Assembly: GCA_009733775.1 (NCBI GenBank)
Contig: WOGZ01000546.1
Span: forward strand, 1 to 15,870
DNA length: 15,870 bases
Source: Alectoria sarmentosa
Taxonomy: Eukaryota > Ascomycota > Lecanoromycetes > Lecanorales > Parmeliaceae
Reading direction: 5' to 3'
Shown: positions 7,921-15,870 of the stretch, piece after piece
How positions within the stretch are numbered: the stretch's first letter is position 1
Layout of the letters: each line of letters opens with the position of its first letter
Notes under the pieces: generated by a model
The model's database searches: none
What the model was told of the DNA's origin: nothing
What the model saw: the letters and a program-made list of their open reading frames with translations, nothing else
Position numbers and translations under genes: made by a program

Positions 7921-9087
7921 TTTATTTCAAACTTTTGCGTTAATTTCATTTTTATTTTAAAATAATCAATTCTCGAATTATTATCAAAATTTATCATTAA
8001 TAAAAAACTTTTCGATTTTAAAGCGCGTCTTATTTCTTCGACGTCGTTTATTTCAATTATTTTTAAAAGTTTTATTACGTAAGTTTTATCATTTTCAAAT
8101 CTTATTTTATTACAAATCACTTTTTCAAACATAAATTTAAATAAAAATTCAAATTCAAATTCAAGCTTTAAAAGCTTTTAAGTTTTAAAACTTAAATCAA
8201 TTTTTTTTAACATTATATTTAAACATCTCGAAATTAAATTTTCGATCTTCTTAAATCAATTTAAAAAGATTAAAATGTTTATAAAAATTATCAATCACAT
8301 CAAATGAAAGCGTTAAATGTAAGACTTTTTGAATTTGATTGAATTATGACATTGAATCGAAATCGATACGATCATATTTATCGAAAGCTTTATTATTAAA
8401 ACAAAAAACGTTTCGAATAATTATTTAATCGTCGAAATAAAACCTGTTATTATTAAAATAAACGTCTTAATTTAAATCGAAATATATAATAAAATTTACA
8501 CGATGATGAAAATTCGCTGCGAAAATAATTTTCGAAATAAAATCGAATATTATATTAATGTTTTTGATGTTTAAAAAAAGTTCGAAAAATATAAATTTCG
8601 AGATTTTGATATTTTTAATTTTATTATTTTTAAATTGAAATCTCTCATTTTGATCATCTGCGAAAATAAATTATAAAAATATATTAATATTTTTATGAGC
8701 GTTATTTGAGAATTCAAAAATCAATTCGATCGAACGGTTTTTTTTTTCGATGAAAATTGAAAAATTTATCATTTTTATAAAAATTTAAATTTTTAATATA
8801 ATGCGTATCGCGAAAATTATAATCAAATTTATAACGTTTATAATAAAAATCGTGAGGTTAAATAAACGTTGAATTATATGATAATTCGATTTTTCAATAT
8901 CGTCATTAATTTATTCGACTTCACGCATTCGAAAGCATATATATTTATTATTATTATTAACGACTCTTTTGAACATACTTAACAATTCGTGTTTATTTTT
9001 ATTATCGTTAAAGATGTTATTAAACATCGCATTTAAGCGAACGCAAATTTTAACAATTCTCACATTTATATTCAAATTTACAAATAT

Positions 9088-9129
9088 TGTATTTATTGTA
9101 AAAAAAATTAACATAATATTAACGAATGC
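9088..9129 (+). other. Gag zinc knuckle of element A (CX2CX4HX4C)
   Basis: Frame 1 reads CIYCKKN, a TAA stop at 9109-9111, then HNINEC. All four zinc ligands are present at the exact CX2CX4HX4C spacing. The only lesion is a TAA, one C-to-T step from CAA (Gln). This is a strong anchor for the frame and for the retroelement identity. Confidence 0.8.
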
Positions 9130-9360
9130 GATGCACGCAATAAGCGTTTAAACGAAAACGATATAAATAAAGAAGATCGCGGAGGTCGCGATAATCATGA
9201 TGATTATAATAATTATAATCGTGATAATCGTGAAAGACGTGATCGAGAAGAAAAAAATTCCGAATTTAAATCCGTTGAAAAAAAAAATTAATTTGATAAT
9301 GTTAACGTAATTGTGACGATTATTCAATTTAAAATCGCTCGTTGCTTTATCATTCACATT

Positions 9361-9980
9361 AATTTTATTATGTTTATTATCTTTATCGTTTTCGTCGCTC
9401 TTAAATCGACTTTCGAACTTATCATAAACTTTGACGTTTTAAACAAAAAGGTTTATGATATCAAATTTAAAGTCGTCGATAGAACGTAAATTATCGCTTT
9501 ATTTATTGCAGCAGTAATATCTTTTCTTTAACTTCGCGATTATATTTACACTTAATATATAATTCACATCTTTTCGATTTTTAAGATTTTTAAATCTTTT
9601 CAATTTTCACGTTTTATAAATGATTTTATTAATAATCGTATAATTATCGATTTCGAAAATATCGAGCTTAAATGCAAAATGAATAATGTTAAACGCATTT
9701 TAATTTTTCGAGACGTTTAATTTATATTTGATTATGATTTTAATTTCATTTTTAAAAAACAATTAAAGAAATAAGGATTTTTTTTGATTTTTGTTTTCGA
9801 CGATATTGTCGTTAAAAAATAACGTTTTTTTTTTAAACGTATTCAAAATTATCTTTATGCGCTCGATATTTGAAAAAAAATCTTTTTAATTTTAATAATC
9901 GTCAATAAAGAGATCTTCGCTTATGATGAATTTTTAATTAAATTTATTTTTAATAATCAAAAGCTCTCAAAATCTTTATC
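9361..9980 (+). pseudogene. Element A protease and pre-integrase domain, active site mutated
   Basis: Still frame 1. The active-site position reads IINFDV at 9424-9438; the family has a hydrophobic stretch followed by Asp-Ser/Thr-Gly-Ala. All four positions are explained by single transitions (GAC to AAC, TCT to TTT, GGC to GAC, GCT to GTT), so the catalytic Asp is lost. Downstream, FRDV-stop-FIFDYDFNFIFKKQL at 9706-9764 is the 'L.dV.f.P...NLIS..QL' block that ends copia proteases. A pre-integrase segment with FKRIQNYLYALDI follows at about 9832-9870. Stops are TAA/TGA at expected Gln/Arg/Trp codons. Confidence 0.7.
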
Positions 9981-9984
9981 GAAT

Positions 9985-10509
9985 CTTTAAATCGATGAAA
10001 CAATTTTTCGCATATGACACGTACGTTATAATCATTTAAACGTTCAAAATCTCAAAAAGTTAATCAAAATATGCGTTAAAATGAATTTCTCGATTTCACT
10101 TTTCAACGATATTTGCGAATCATGTTTTATGATAAATATAAAAATAAAGTTATATAAACGACACATTGTCTTTGAAAAATAATAAAACGATTTAATTTAT
10201 AACGATTTTTAGGATTTATTCGATATCTTTTAAAATGACTTTAAGTGAATGATCATTTTTTTTGACGATTAAACCTTTCGATTTAACGTTTATTTATTAT
10301 TCAATAAATCTGATTTAACAATTTTTATCGCGTTCAAAATGTTTTTTAATGATTCGAAATATAATAATAATAAATATATTCATTTTCGCATTGATTGCGG
10401 CATTGAATTCGATAATTATCAAATGAAAATTTTTCGATTATTCAAAAATATCATTTAAAAAAACATTGTGTTTGATAATTTTCAAATAAATAACAAATTT
10501 AAGCGTTTA
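9985..10509 (+). pseudogene. Element A integrase, N-terminal zinc domain and core, cut by element B
   Basis: Frame 1. The HHCC zinc domain is complete: His at 10018-10020 and 10033-10035 (HX4H), Cys at 10114-10116 and 10123-10125 (CESC). A TGA just before the first His fits an original Trp. The core includes FFDD-stop-TFRFNVYLLFNKSD at about 10261-10317. The second catalytic Asp is in RIDCGIEF (Asp 10393-10395). The D35E Glu position, exactly 36 codons later, is AAG (Lys, 10501-10503), one G-to-A step from GAG, in the block NNKFKRL. Six bases after that codon element B's LTR begins, so the C-terminal half is missing here. Confidence 0.8.
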
Positions 10510-10634
10510 TGTCGAAATTTAAATTACGTAATAGATTACGTGACACGAGCGCATGCGCCCGTAATATAGATCGCACTTTCCTTCATAACACTTTTAAATT
10601 AATATAATTAAATGTTCTATATCATATTTTCACA
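10510..10634 (+). mobile_element. 5' LTR of element B (125 bp)
   Basis: TG at 10510 to CA at 10634, the same length as the LTR at 724-848 and about 86% identical by hand count, with nearly all differences transitions. The E-box CACGTG of that copy is TACGTA here, both changes being CpA-to-TpA steps (one per strand). The central palindrome has lost one G (GAGCGCATGCGCCC, 10547-10560). Confidence 0.85.
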
Positions 10635-10648
10635 GGTTATAAATTCGA
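10635..10648 (+). promoter_or_regulatory. Primer binding site of element B, mutated
   Basis: GGTTATAAATTCGA directly after the LTR. It matches the element A site except for one G-to-A and two C-to-T changes, so it would pair poorly with initiator tRNA-Met now. Confidence 0.75.
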
Positions 10649-11582
10649 ATTCATTTGACGATCGTTATAAACATAACTTATTTATTCATTATTATGGTTA
10701 TAATTGTTTTTAAACATTTTATGTTTATCGTAATAAGGTAATTAATTATAAAGGTCTTCATTTAATCAATCTTCTTGAGATAAATAATTTTCATTTGTAA
10801 AATGATCTTTGGTTTAAGCGATTATGATTCGAAATTCGAGGGTTGAGAACCTTTTAACCCTCGACGAGCCGAAGTTATCCGTTTTTAATCGACGTTATAT
10901 GCGATCGTGCGATCGAATTATGATAAGATCTTTATAACATTGTTAATTTTTTTGCGTGAAACACATTAAATAAGAGAGAATACGCTTTTATTTTTATGAC
11001 ATTTTATTAAATTAAGAGCTTGTATTCTTAATGATGTATTGAATTAATAAAATAAATTGAATGATTGAATGTTAACATTATTATTAATTTGATCATTATT
11101 TAAAACAATTTAAAATTGATTTCATTATCATTTAAACGTTTATAAACTTATTTGAAATTAAAAACAATAAACTTTATGTGTCAAAGTTGACGTTTTGATT
11201 TCAAAAACCTTTTGAAAAAAAAGGTTAAGGCTTTATTATCGAATTTTTTATTCATTATTAATAACATTTTGTTATCGTGATCATGAAGTTTGATTAATTT
11301 TAATTTTACGATGATAATCGTCGAAACGAATATCTTGAATTTGAGTTTTTAATTAAATAACATAAGAAGGATGCGAATCCTTTAAAAAGATTTGCACGTT
11401 TATAATTACACTCAATATAATCTTAATCGAATTTAATCTTTATTATCAAATTCAAAATCAAATCTTTTGTATCATTAATATTATTTCATTACAATATTAT
11501 CGTTTAAATTTATCGTTAATTCTCGCATAAGCACTTTTCATTATTATTATAAAATCTTGAAACATAACGATAATAATTGATT
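10649..11582 (+). other. Leader of element B with a GC-rich hairpin
   Basis: Non-coding, homologous to the leader of A in two blocks (10649-10770 and about 10898-10970). It includes a perfect 9-bp inverted repeat TCGAGGGTT (10836-10844) and AACCCTCGA (10856-10864) with an 11-nt loop, which I do not find in A's leader. The exact gag start is unclear; Asn/Asp-rich coding is readable from about 11583. Confidence 0.55.
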
Positions 11583-12975
11583 AATATTAATAAAGATTTA
11601 AACGATTTTAACGAAGATTAATAAAATATTTATTTCATTTTTTTCACATTATCGTTATGCGATAACGATTTTAAAGTTAACGAGAAGTCATTTAACGTTT
11701 TAAGCGATATCGAAATCTTTGATTTACGCGTTAAAGATAAACGATCTCGTTTATCAATTTTCTTTGAAATGTTCGAATCGTTTTTTAAATCATTATCAAA
11801 TTCGTTCATTTCGATATCTTTTTAAAGCGATATTTTTTAAAATAATCTTTTCGATTCGTTTTTAATCGTGATAAAAGTCTCGTTTTCGTTACTCTCGTTA
11901 TTATTATCAATTTTTTATATCTTTTTATTTATTTTTCTCGATATCGATAATTGAATTTAATGTTTAAGATGTTATTAAAAATGTTTTTATAAATAATGAA
12001 GATAGCTTTTTTTTGATTTTCATTATTATTTTAAAATTTATTATCGAATATATTAAATGAAGCGAAGATATCAATAATTGATTAATGTTGAATAATTTTT
12101 TATTTTTTATTGATATCATTAAGTTTAAAATTTACGTGATTATTCGTTAACGTTTTAATTATGTTAATCGTTAATTCATCAAAAAGTATAACGGGAATCC
12201 TTAAGTTATGCTGAACGTCATTGATATTTATTATAAATTTATGAATTTTGAATTTTATATCGAGTTTATATGTTAATTGTATAACATTAATATTAATTTC
12301 GAAAAAGACGTTCGTTAATACGAAAAGGACTTTCGTAAAATTAATGTCGAAATCGTTAATTTAAACGATTCATTATCATTGTCGAAGTTTTATTTCATTT
12401 AACTTTTTTTTATGAGACTCGACGAAGCTTATGATGTCTTTATGATAATTTATATTTAAATTTATATGTTTTATAATTCGAATATAATTAAATTCGATTT
12501 AATTATTCATGGCGCAATGAATAAAGAGCGCCGCATGCTCGCAATTAAGAAAAATAATGTTGTTATATTTGTTTATCGTAATGATAATAATAAAGATAAA
12601 TAATTCGTTAAGAACGGTTTCGACGGCTTTAATTTCATTAATCGCGAAATTTATGTTTTTTATAAAGTCGTTGATCGCAAATTCAAACATTTCTTTATTA
12701 AATGTTGAATTAAATTCTTTTATTTGAAATTTGAGAAGTTTATAAATGAATAAGAAAAGAAAAAGAAGGCGCAAATCGATGTCATTTATGCGAATATTAA
12801 TGTTTTAAATATTAAGCGCAAACGCATTGAAGAAGCGTTATTTAACGTTTTTATTTCAGAGGAAAATAATTATTTTAATGTTAATATAACGTATATTTCA
12901 AAGAAGAACGATTATTTTCATATTCATATGACATTTTTAAACGAATTGAACGAATAAAATCATTCGGATTTTATT
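11583..12975 (+). pseudogene. Element B gag, decayed
   Basis: The N-terminal part reads in frame 3 from about 11583 to 11950, Ser/Asn/Asp-rich and open over 11625-11815. The core reads in frame 1 from about 11960, so an indel lies near 11950-11990. The core contains DFRKINVEIVNLNDSLSLSK (about 12328-12387) and MNKERRMLAIKKNNVV (about 12514-12561), matching the helical Gag (UBN2/Retrotran_gag-like) pattern of copia elements. A Cys/His-poor stretch at about 12640-12730 (HFFIKC-stop, then KFEKF) may be a ruined zinc knuckle. A charged linker leads into the protease. The minus-strand open frame at 12499-12774 is its antiparallel shadow. Confidence 0.65.
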
Positions 12976-13455
12976 TTGAATGATTTTAACATTTTGGATG
13001 TAATCAATCAAGCGGATCAAAATGAGAATTTTATTAATTTAATAACAAACCCTGATCTGAACAAAAAGTTATCATTTATCAAATTTATGAATCTCGATAT
13101 TCGAATTATGATAAATTTTAATTGCATTCGCTATTCCTTTATTGATTATTCGATATTTATTATTTATATTAAGGTTTAATTTCGACTTATTAAAGACATT
13201 AAAGACGTCAAAATTCAATTTTTTGTTTATGATATCATTAATCTTAATTGCAATGTTAATAACAAACGCGTTATTTTAACGATTTTTAATGTTTTATATA
13301 TGTTCGATATGAGCGTTAATCTCTTATCGATTGAAAAGCTTTTAAATGTTGATATTAAAATCGTTTTTTATAAGAAAGGTTATGCTTTAATTCAAGATAA
13401 TATCACATTAATCGATACGCGAAATCGCGATTTGTTTTTTTTGGATCTTTGAAAA
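12976..13455 (+). pseudogene. Element B protease and pre-integrase domain, active site mutated
   Basis: Frame 1, open from 12976 to a TAA at 13177-13179, then open again. The active-site triad Asp-Ser/Thr-Gly is Asn-Phe-Asn at 13114-13122, each change explained by transitions, followed by CIRYSF where the family has a Cys/Ala-Thr/Ser-x-His block. The C-terminal block NVLYMFDMSVNLLSIEKL (13288-13341) is close to the family pattern 'NVLYVPDxxxNLLSVxxL'. The pre-integrase segment ends TRNRDLFFLDL near 13417-13449, with TGA following. A retained NLLS and one main stop make this one of the better preserved parts. Confidence 0.8.
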
Positions 13456-14410
13456 GATAATAATATTTTGATCATTTATAATGTTTTTTCGAATTCGATT
13501 CATTAATTATAATATGTTTACATAAATCATTTGAATTAATAAAATCTTAATAAGCTTTTTAATATCGTTATAAATGTGGATTTTTTCAAAGATATCGTCG
13601 AAGAATATATTTGCGAATGTTATGTGATGAATTATTAAAAGACGATATTTTATAATAATTTCACAGCGCTCGATATCTTATCGAGCGAATTCGTTTATAA
13701 CGATTTTATTGAGTTTTTGATTCTCATTAATTTTAACGATTATAAATACTTTATGACGTTCAAAAACGATTTCATTTATTATTTTAAAATTTATTATATT
13801 CGTTATAAAAGCGAGATTTTCGTCATATTTTTACGTTTTAAGGTTTATTTGAAATTTCGCGATTATCGAATTAATCGTGTTCATTTCGATAATGAAAACG
13901 AATATATTAATAAAGTCTTTTTTGAATATTTCGCTTAAGCGGGCATTAAACAAAAATTCATTATCATAAATAATTTCGAAATGAATAAAGCCGTCGAGCG
14001 ATTTAATCAAATTTTGATAAATAAGATTCATTTAATTCTGTTAAATTTTAATTTTAATAAATTCTTTTGATTTAAAATAATGATTATAATCAATTATTTG
14101 ACGATGCGTTCTTTTAATATCAAGATCATCATTATATTTTTCGAAACCTTTTATTATCGCAAATTTGTTTTTTTTTATTTGCGAATTATAAACTTTATCG
14201 TTTACGTTTTAAAACGTATTTAAAAAAAGTTTATAAATAAGAGTGAAAAATGTATTCTTTTAAATTACGAAAACGAATTCATTTTTCGTTTTTATAATTT
14301 AATCAAAAAAAAGGTTATTCGCGTTAATGATGTGCATTTCGTCGAAAAATGTTTACATTTCGTAAATCTCGAAAAAGAAATTGAGATTTATGAATCTTTA
14401 AATAAACGTT
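13456..14410 (+). pseudogene. Element B integrase, D,D35E residues still encoded
   Basis: Frame 1. The zinc domain is degraded: NHLN keeps the second His (about 13528-13539), and CECY at about 13612-13623 has one Cys turned to Tyr. The first catalytic Asp is in VYNDFIEFL (Asp 13702-13704), where the family's Gly-Pro is now Glu-Phe. The core continues YKYFMTFKNDF. The second Asp is in HFDNENEY (Asp 13888-13890). The Glu is in KAVERFNQ (Glu 13996-13998), exactly 36 codons on, so the D35E spacing is perfect. A stop at 13936-13938 and a TGA (expected Trp) at 14068-14070 interrupt it. The C-terminal part holds YLRIINFIVYVLKRI (14176-14220) and VIRVNDVHFVEK (about 14314-14349). Confidence 0.88.
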
Positions 14411-14906
14411 AACGTTTTTTTATATTAATATTCGTTATGAGGAAAGCATTGAATAAATAACGTATTATTATATTATCAAATATTGAATTTATGATTTTAA
14501 TTAAATCGTCAAATCGATTGTCGTTAACGAATATTTCATCGTTAATCGTTAATCGCTTTTAAAGACCTCATTTTATCGTTATTGCAATGTGTGTGTTTAT
14601 AATATTTATTAAATTTATTGCATTAATCGTCAGATCTATCATCGTTTTTTTTTCATTAATATTTTCGAAATTTATTAAAATGAGAATTGTGCGAGAACAT
14701 TTCGAATATGAAATTATTTAAAAGATATTTGATGATTATAAAAATTTTATTATTTCGGATTTTTGTGATTTATCGTTTGATTTTTTGATGAAAGTTTTCG
14801 TTATTTTTGTTTTTTTGTGAATCATATTAATAAGTTTAATATTTTCGAATTTATAATTTATAAATAAACGATCTTTAACAATTTGTTTTATATAAATTAA
14901 AAGATT
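14411..14906 (+). other. Linker between integrase and RT of element B
   Basis: About 500 bp with stops in all frames. Copia polyproteins have a long variable Ser/Pro/acidic linker here. The integrase is in frame 1 and the RT start in frame 3, so at least one indel lies in this interval. No motif is recognisable. Confidence 0.5.
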
Positions 14907-15870
14907 GATATGCGAGATGAGTATAAGTCTTTTATGAATAATAACATTTAATGTCTTATTTAAACGTTTTTAAGGGTTCATGTCTTTAAAGATCGTTGAA
15001 TTTATATCGTGAAACGAGATTTCGAAAGAAAAGTCATTCGTTATAAGACACGTTAAATTATTCGAGGATTTGAATAATAAAAGAGTCGTGATTATCATAA
15101 TATTTTCGCGTTGATAATAAAGTTTATGAATTATAAAGCGATTTTTGCGTTTATAACGGTTATGAATTGAAATATAAAATAAATGAACGTTAAAATCGTT
15201 TTTTTTTATGACGATGTTCAAAAGAATATTTATATATAATAATTTAAAGGCTTTAATAAAGACAATATCAAGGTTTATAAATTGAATAAGGTTTTTTATA
15301 ATTTAAAACAATTTTTTAAGATTTGATATTAACATTTTTTAATTTACATAAAAAAATTCGATTTTAATTTCATTAAATCGAATAATAATGTGTTTATGAA
15401 TTTCAAAAAAAAATCATTATAACGTTTTACGTCGATGATATTTTGATTATAAATCGTAATAAAATCGTCATTAAATGAATCAAAAATGCTTTAAACGTCA
15501 AGTTTTATATGTTAAATTTAAGATTATACGTTTTTTATTTGAGTATAATCGTTAAAAGAAATCGTTATAATAATATTATTCGTTTGAAATAAAAAGCGTA
15601 TATCACACGTTTTTTTAATCATTTCAAATATTGAAATCTCATTTTTATCAATACATTATTCGAAATTAATCGCAAATTAACGCTCATCGAAAAGAATTAT
15701 ATAATTTTCAAAAAGTTTCGTGAAAAATATCAATTCGTTATGAATTTCCTTATGTACATTATATTAAAAATTCATCTCGATATCGTTTATGTTATTTTTT
15801 TGATTAATTAATATTTAATTAATTTTATTTCAACGCATTAAAATGCGATTATTCGAATTTTTCGATATTT
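14907..15870 (+). pseudogene. Element B reverse transcriptase (Ty1/copia RVT_2 type), partial at right edge
   Basis: Frame 3 from DMRDEYKSFMNNN (14907-14945), then IVKRDFERKVIRYKTR and IIRGFE (15003-15074), MNYKAIFAFITV (15126-15161), and MNVKIVFFYDDVQKNIYI (15183-15236), where the first catalytic Asp (family 'MDVKTAF') is Asn. KVYKLNKVFYNLKQFF follows (15270-15317; family 'vckLxkaLYGLKQ'). After a one-base shift in the A9 run at 15405-15413 the frame is 2: YVDDILII (15428-15451), with both catalytic Asp kept, YQFVMNFLMYIILKIHLDIV (15728-15787; family 'Y...vGSLMYa...TRPDia') and NAIIRIFRY near 15842-15868. RNase H lies beyond the edge. The open frame at 14970-15221 on the minus strand is a shadow. 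Confidence 0.9.

Larger units (their letters stand above)
7501..9360 (+). pseudogene. Element A gag, decayed, with intact zinc-knuckle spacing
   Basis: Frame 1 reads through with stops only. The first part (about 7620-8320) is Ser/Asn/Lys/Phe-rich low complexity with an Asn-Asp repeat at 7891-7920. The middle (about 8520-9030) has the aromatic/acidic pattern of copia Gag, for example FDRTVFFFDEN. The zinc knuckle lies at 9088-9129. A hydrophilic tail follows at 9150-9270, reading EDRGGRDNHDDYNNYNRDN and on, the Arg/Asp/Asn linker usual between nucleocapsid and protease. The true start codon is not identifiable; an ATG may have been lost. Minus-strand open frames at 7842-8132, 8911-9114 and 9148-9357 are antiparallel shadows of this gene. 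Confidence 0.65.
6545..10509 (+). mobile_element. Copia element A, left part (middle of the nest)
   Basis: The order is LTR, primer site, about 800 bp leader, then gag, protease and integrase all in frame 1 with scattered stops and no frameshift that I detected. It stops at 10509, where the LTR of element B starts. Its predicted left target duplication is TTTAT (6540-6544). The leader and the 3' half of the LTR are homologous to element B, so A and B are related families. The rest of its integrase, its reverse transcriptase, RNase H and 3' LTR are predicted right of the window. Confidence 0.75.
10510..15870 (+). mobile_element. Copia element B, left part (innermost of the nest)
   Basis: LTR, primer site, about 870 bp leader, gag, protease, integrase and most of reverse transcriptase, in the Ty1/copia order (integrase before RT). 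It continues off the right edge before RNase H. The predicted left target duplication is GTTTA (10505-10509). The LTR family is the same as element D at the left end of the window. Although innermost, it is heavily mutated, with stops in every domain and at least two or three frameshifts. Confidence 0.85.

Noticed and set aside
12499..14031. Minus-strand open frames at 12499-12774 and 13831-14031
   Set aside because: They lie antiparallel to well-matched gag and integrase codons on the plus strand; G-to-A and C-to-T changes remove stops on the other strand as well.

Overview
The window looks like a degenerate, transposon-filled, AT-rich block from a filamentous fungus, most likely an ascomycete. 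I saw no intact host gene. Almost every recognisable coding stretch is a Ty1/copia-type LTR retrotransposon relic on the + strand. The coding relics are full of C-to-T and G-to-A changes: stops where Gln, Arg or Trp codons are expected, Gly to Asn/Glu/Asp, Pro to Phe/Leu, His/Cys to Tyr. That is the signature of repeat-induced point mutation (RIP) or a similar process. The species cannot be named from this sequence.

Layout. (1) 1-848 is the 3' end of a copia element, called D here. It holds a decayed RNase H/Pol tail, a duplicated 3' segment, a small terminal-inverted-repeat element flanked by TA (367-639) carrying an 11-bp tandem repeat, a polypurine tract (715-723) and a 125-bp 3' LTR (724-848). 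(2) 849-3639 is very AT-rich with no confident gene. It contains a less-mutated, hairpin-rich island (about 1814-1985) and a weak minus-strand protease-like relic (about 3140-3400). (3) 3640-6544 is the left part of copia element C: LTR, primer binding site, gag, protease. (4) 6545-10509 is the left part of copia element A: LTR, primer binding site, gag, protease, integrase. (5) 10510-15870 is the left part of copia element B: LTR, primer binding site, gag, protease, integrase, most of reverse transcriptase. It runs off the right edge.

The arrangement reads as a nest. A sits inside C's pre-integrase region, and B sits inside A's integrase just after the position of the catalytic glutamate. 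If so, the missing right halves of B, A and C should follow in that order beyond the window. Each element starts its internal region with the same site, a match to an internal part of initiator tRNA-Met (half-tRNA priming, as in Drosophila copia). D and B belong to one LTR family; A is a related family with a homologous leader; C is more distant.

All protein readings were done by eye. Frames, motif positions and LTR ends were checked against the base numbering, but no database search or alignment program was used.
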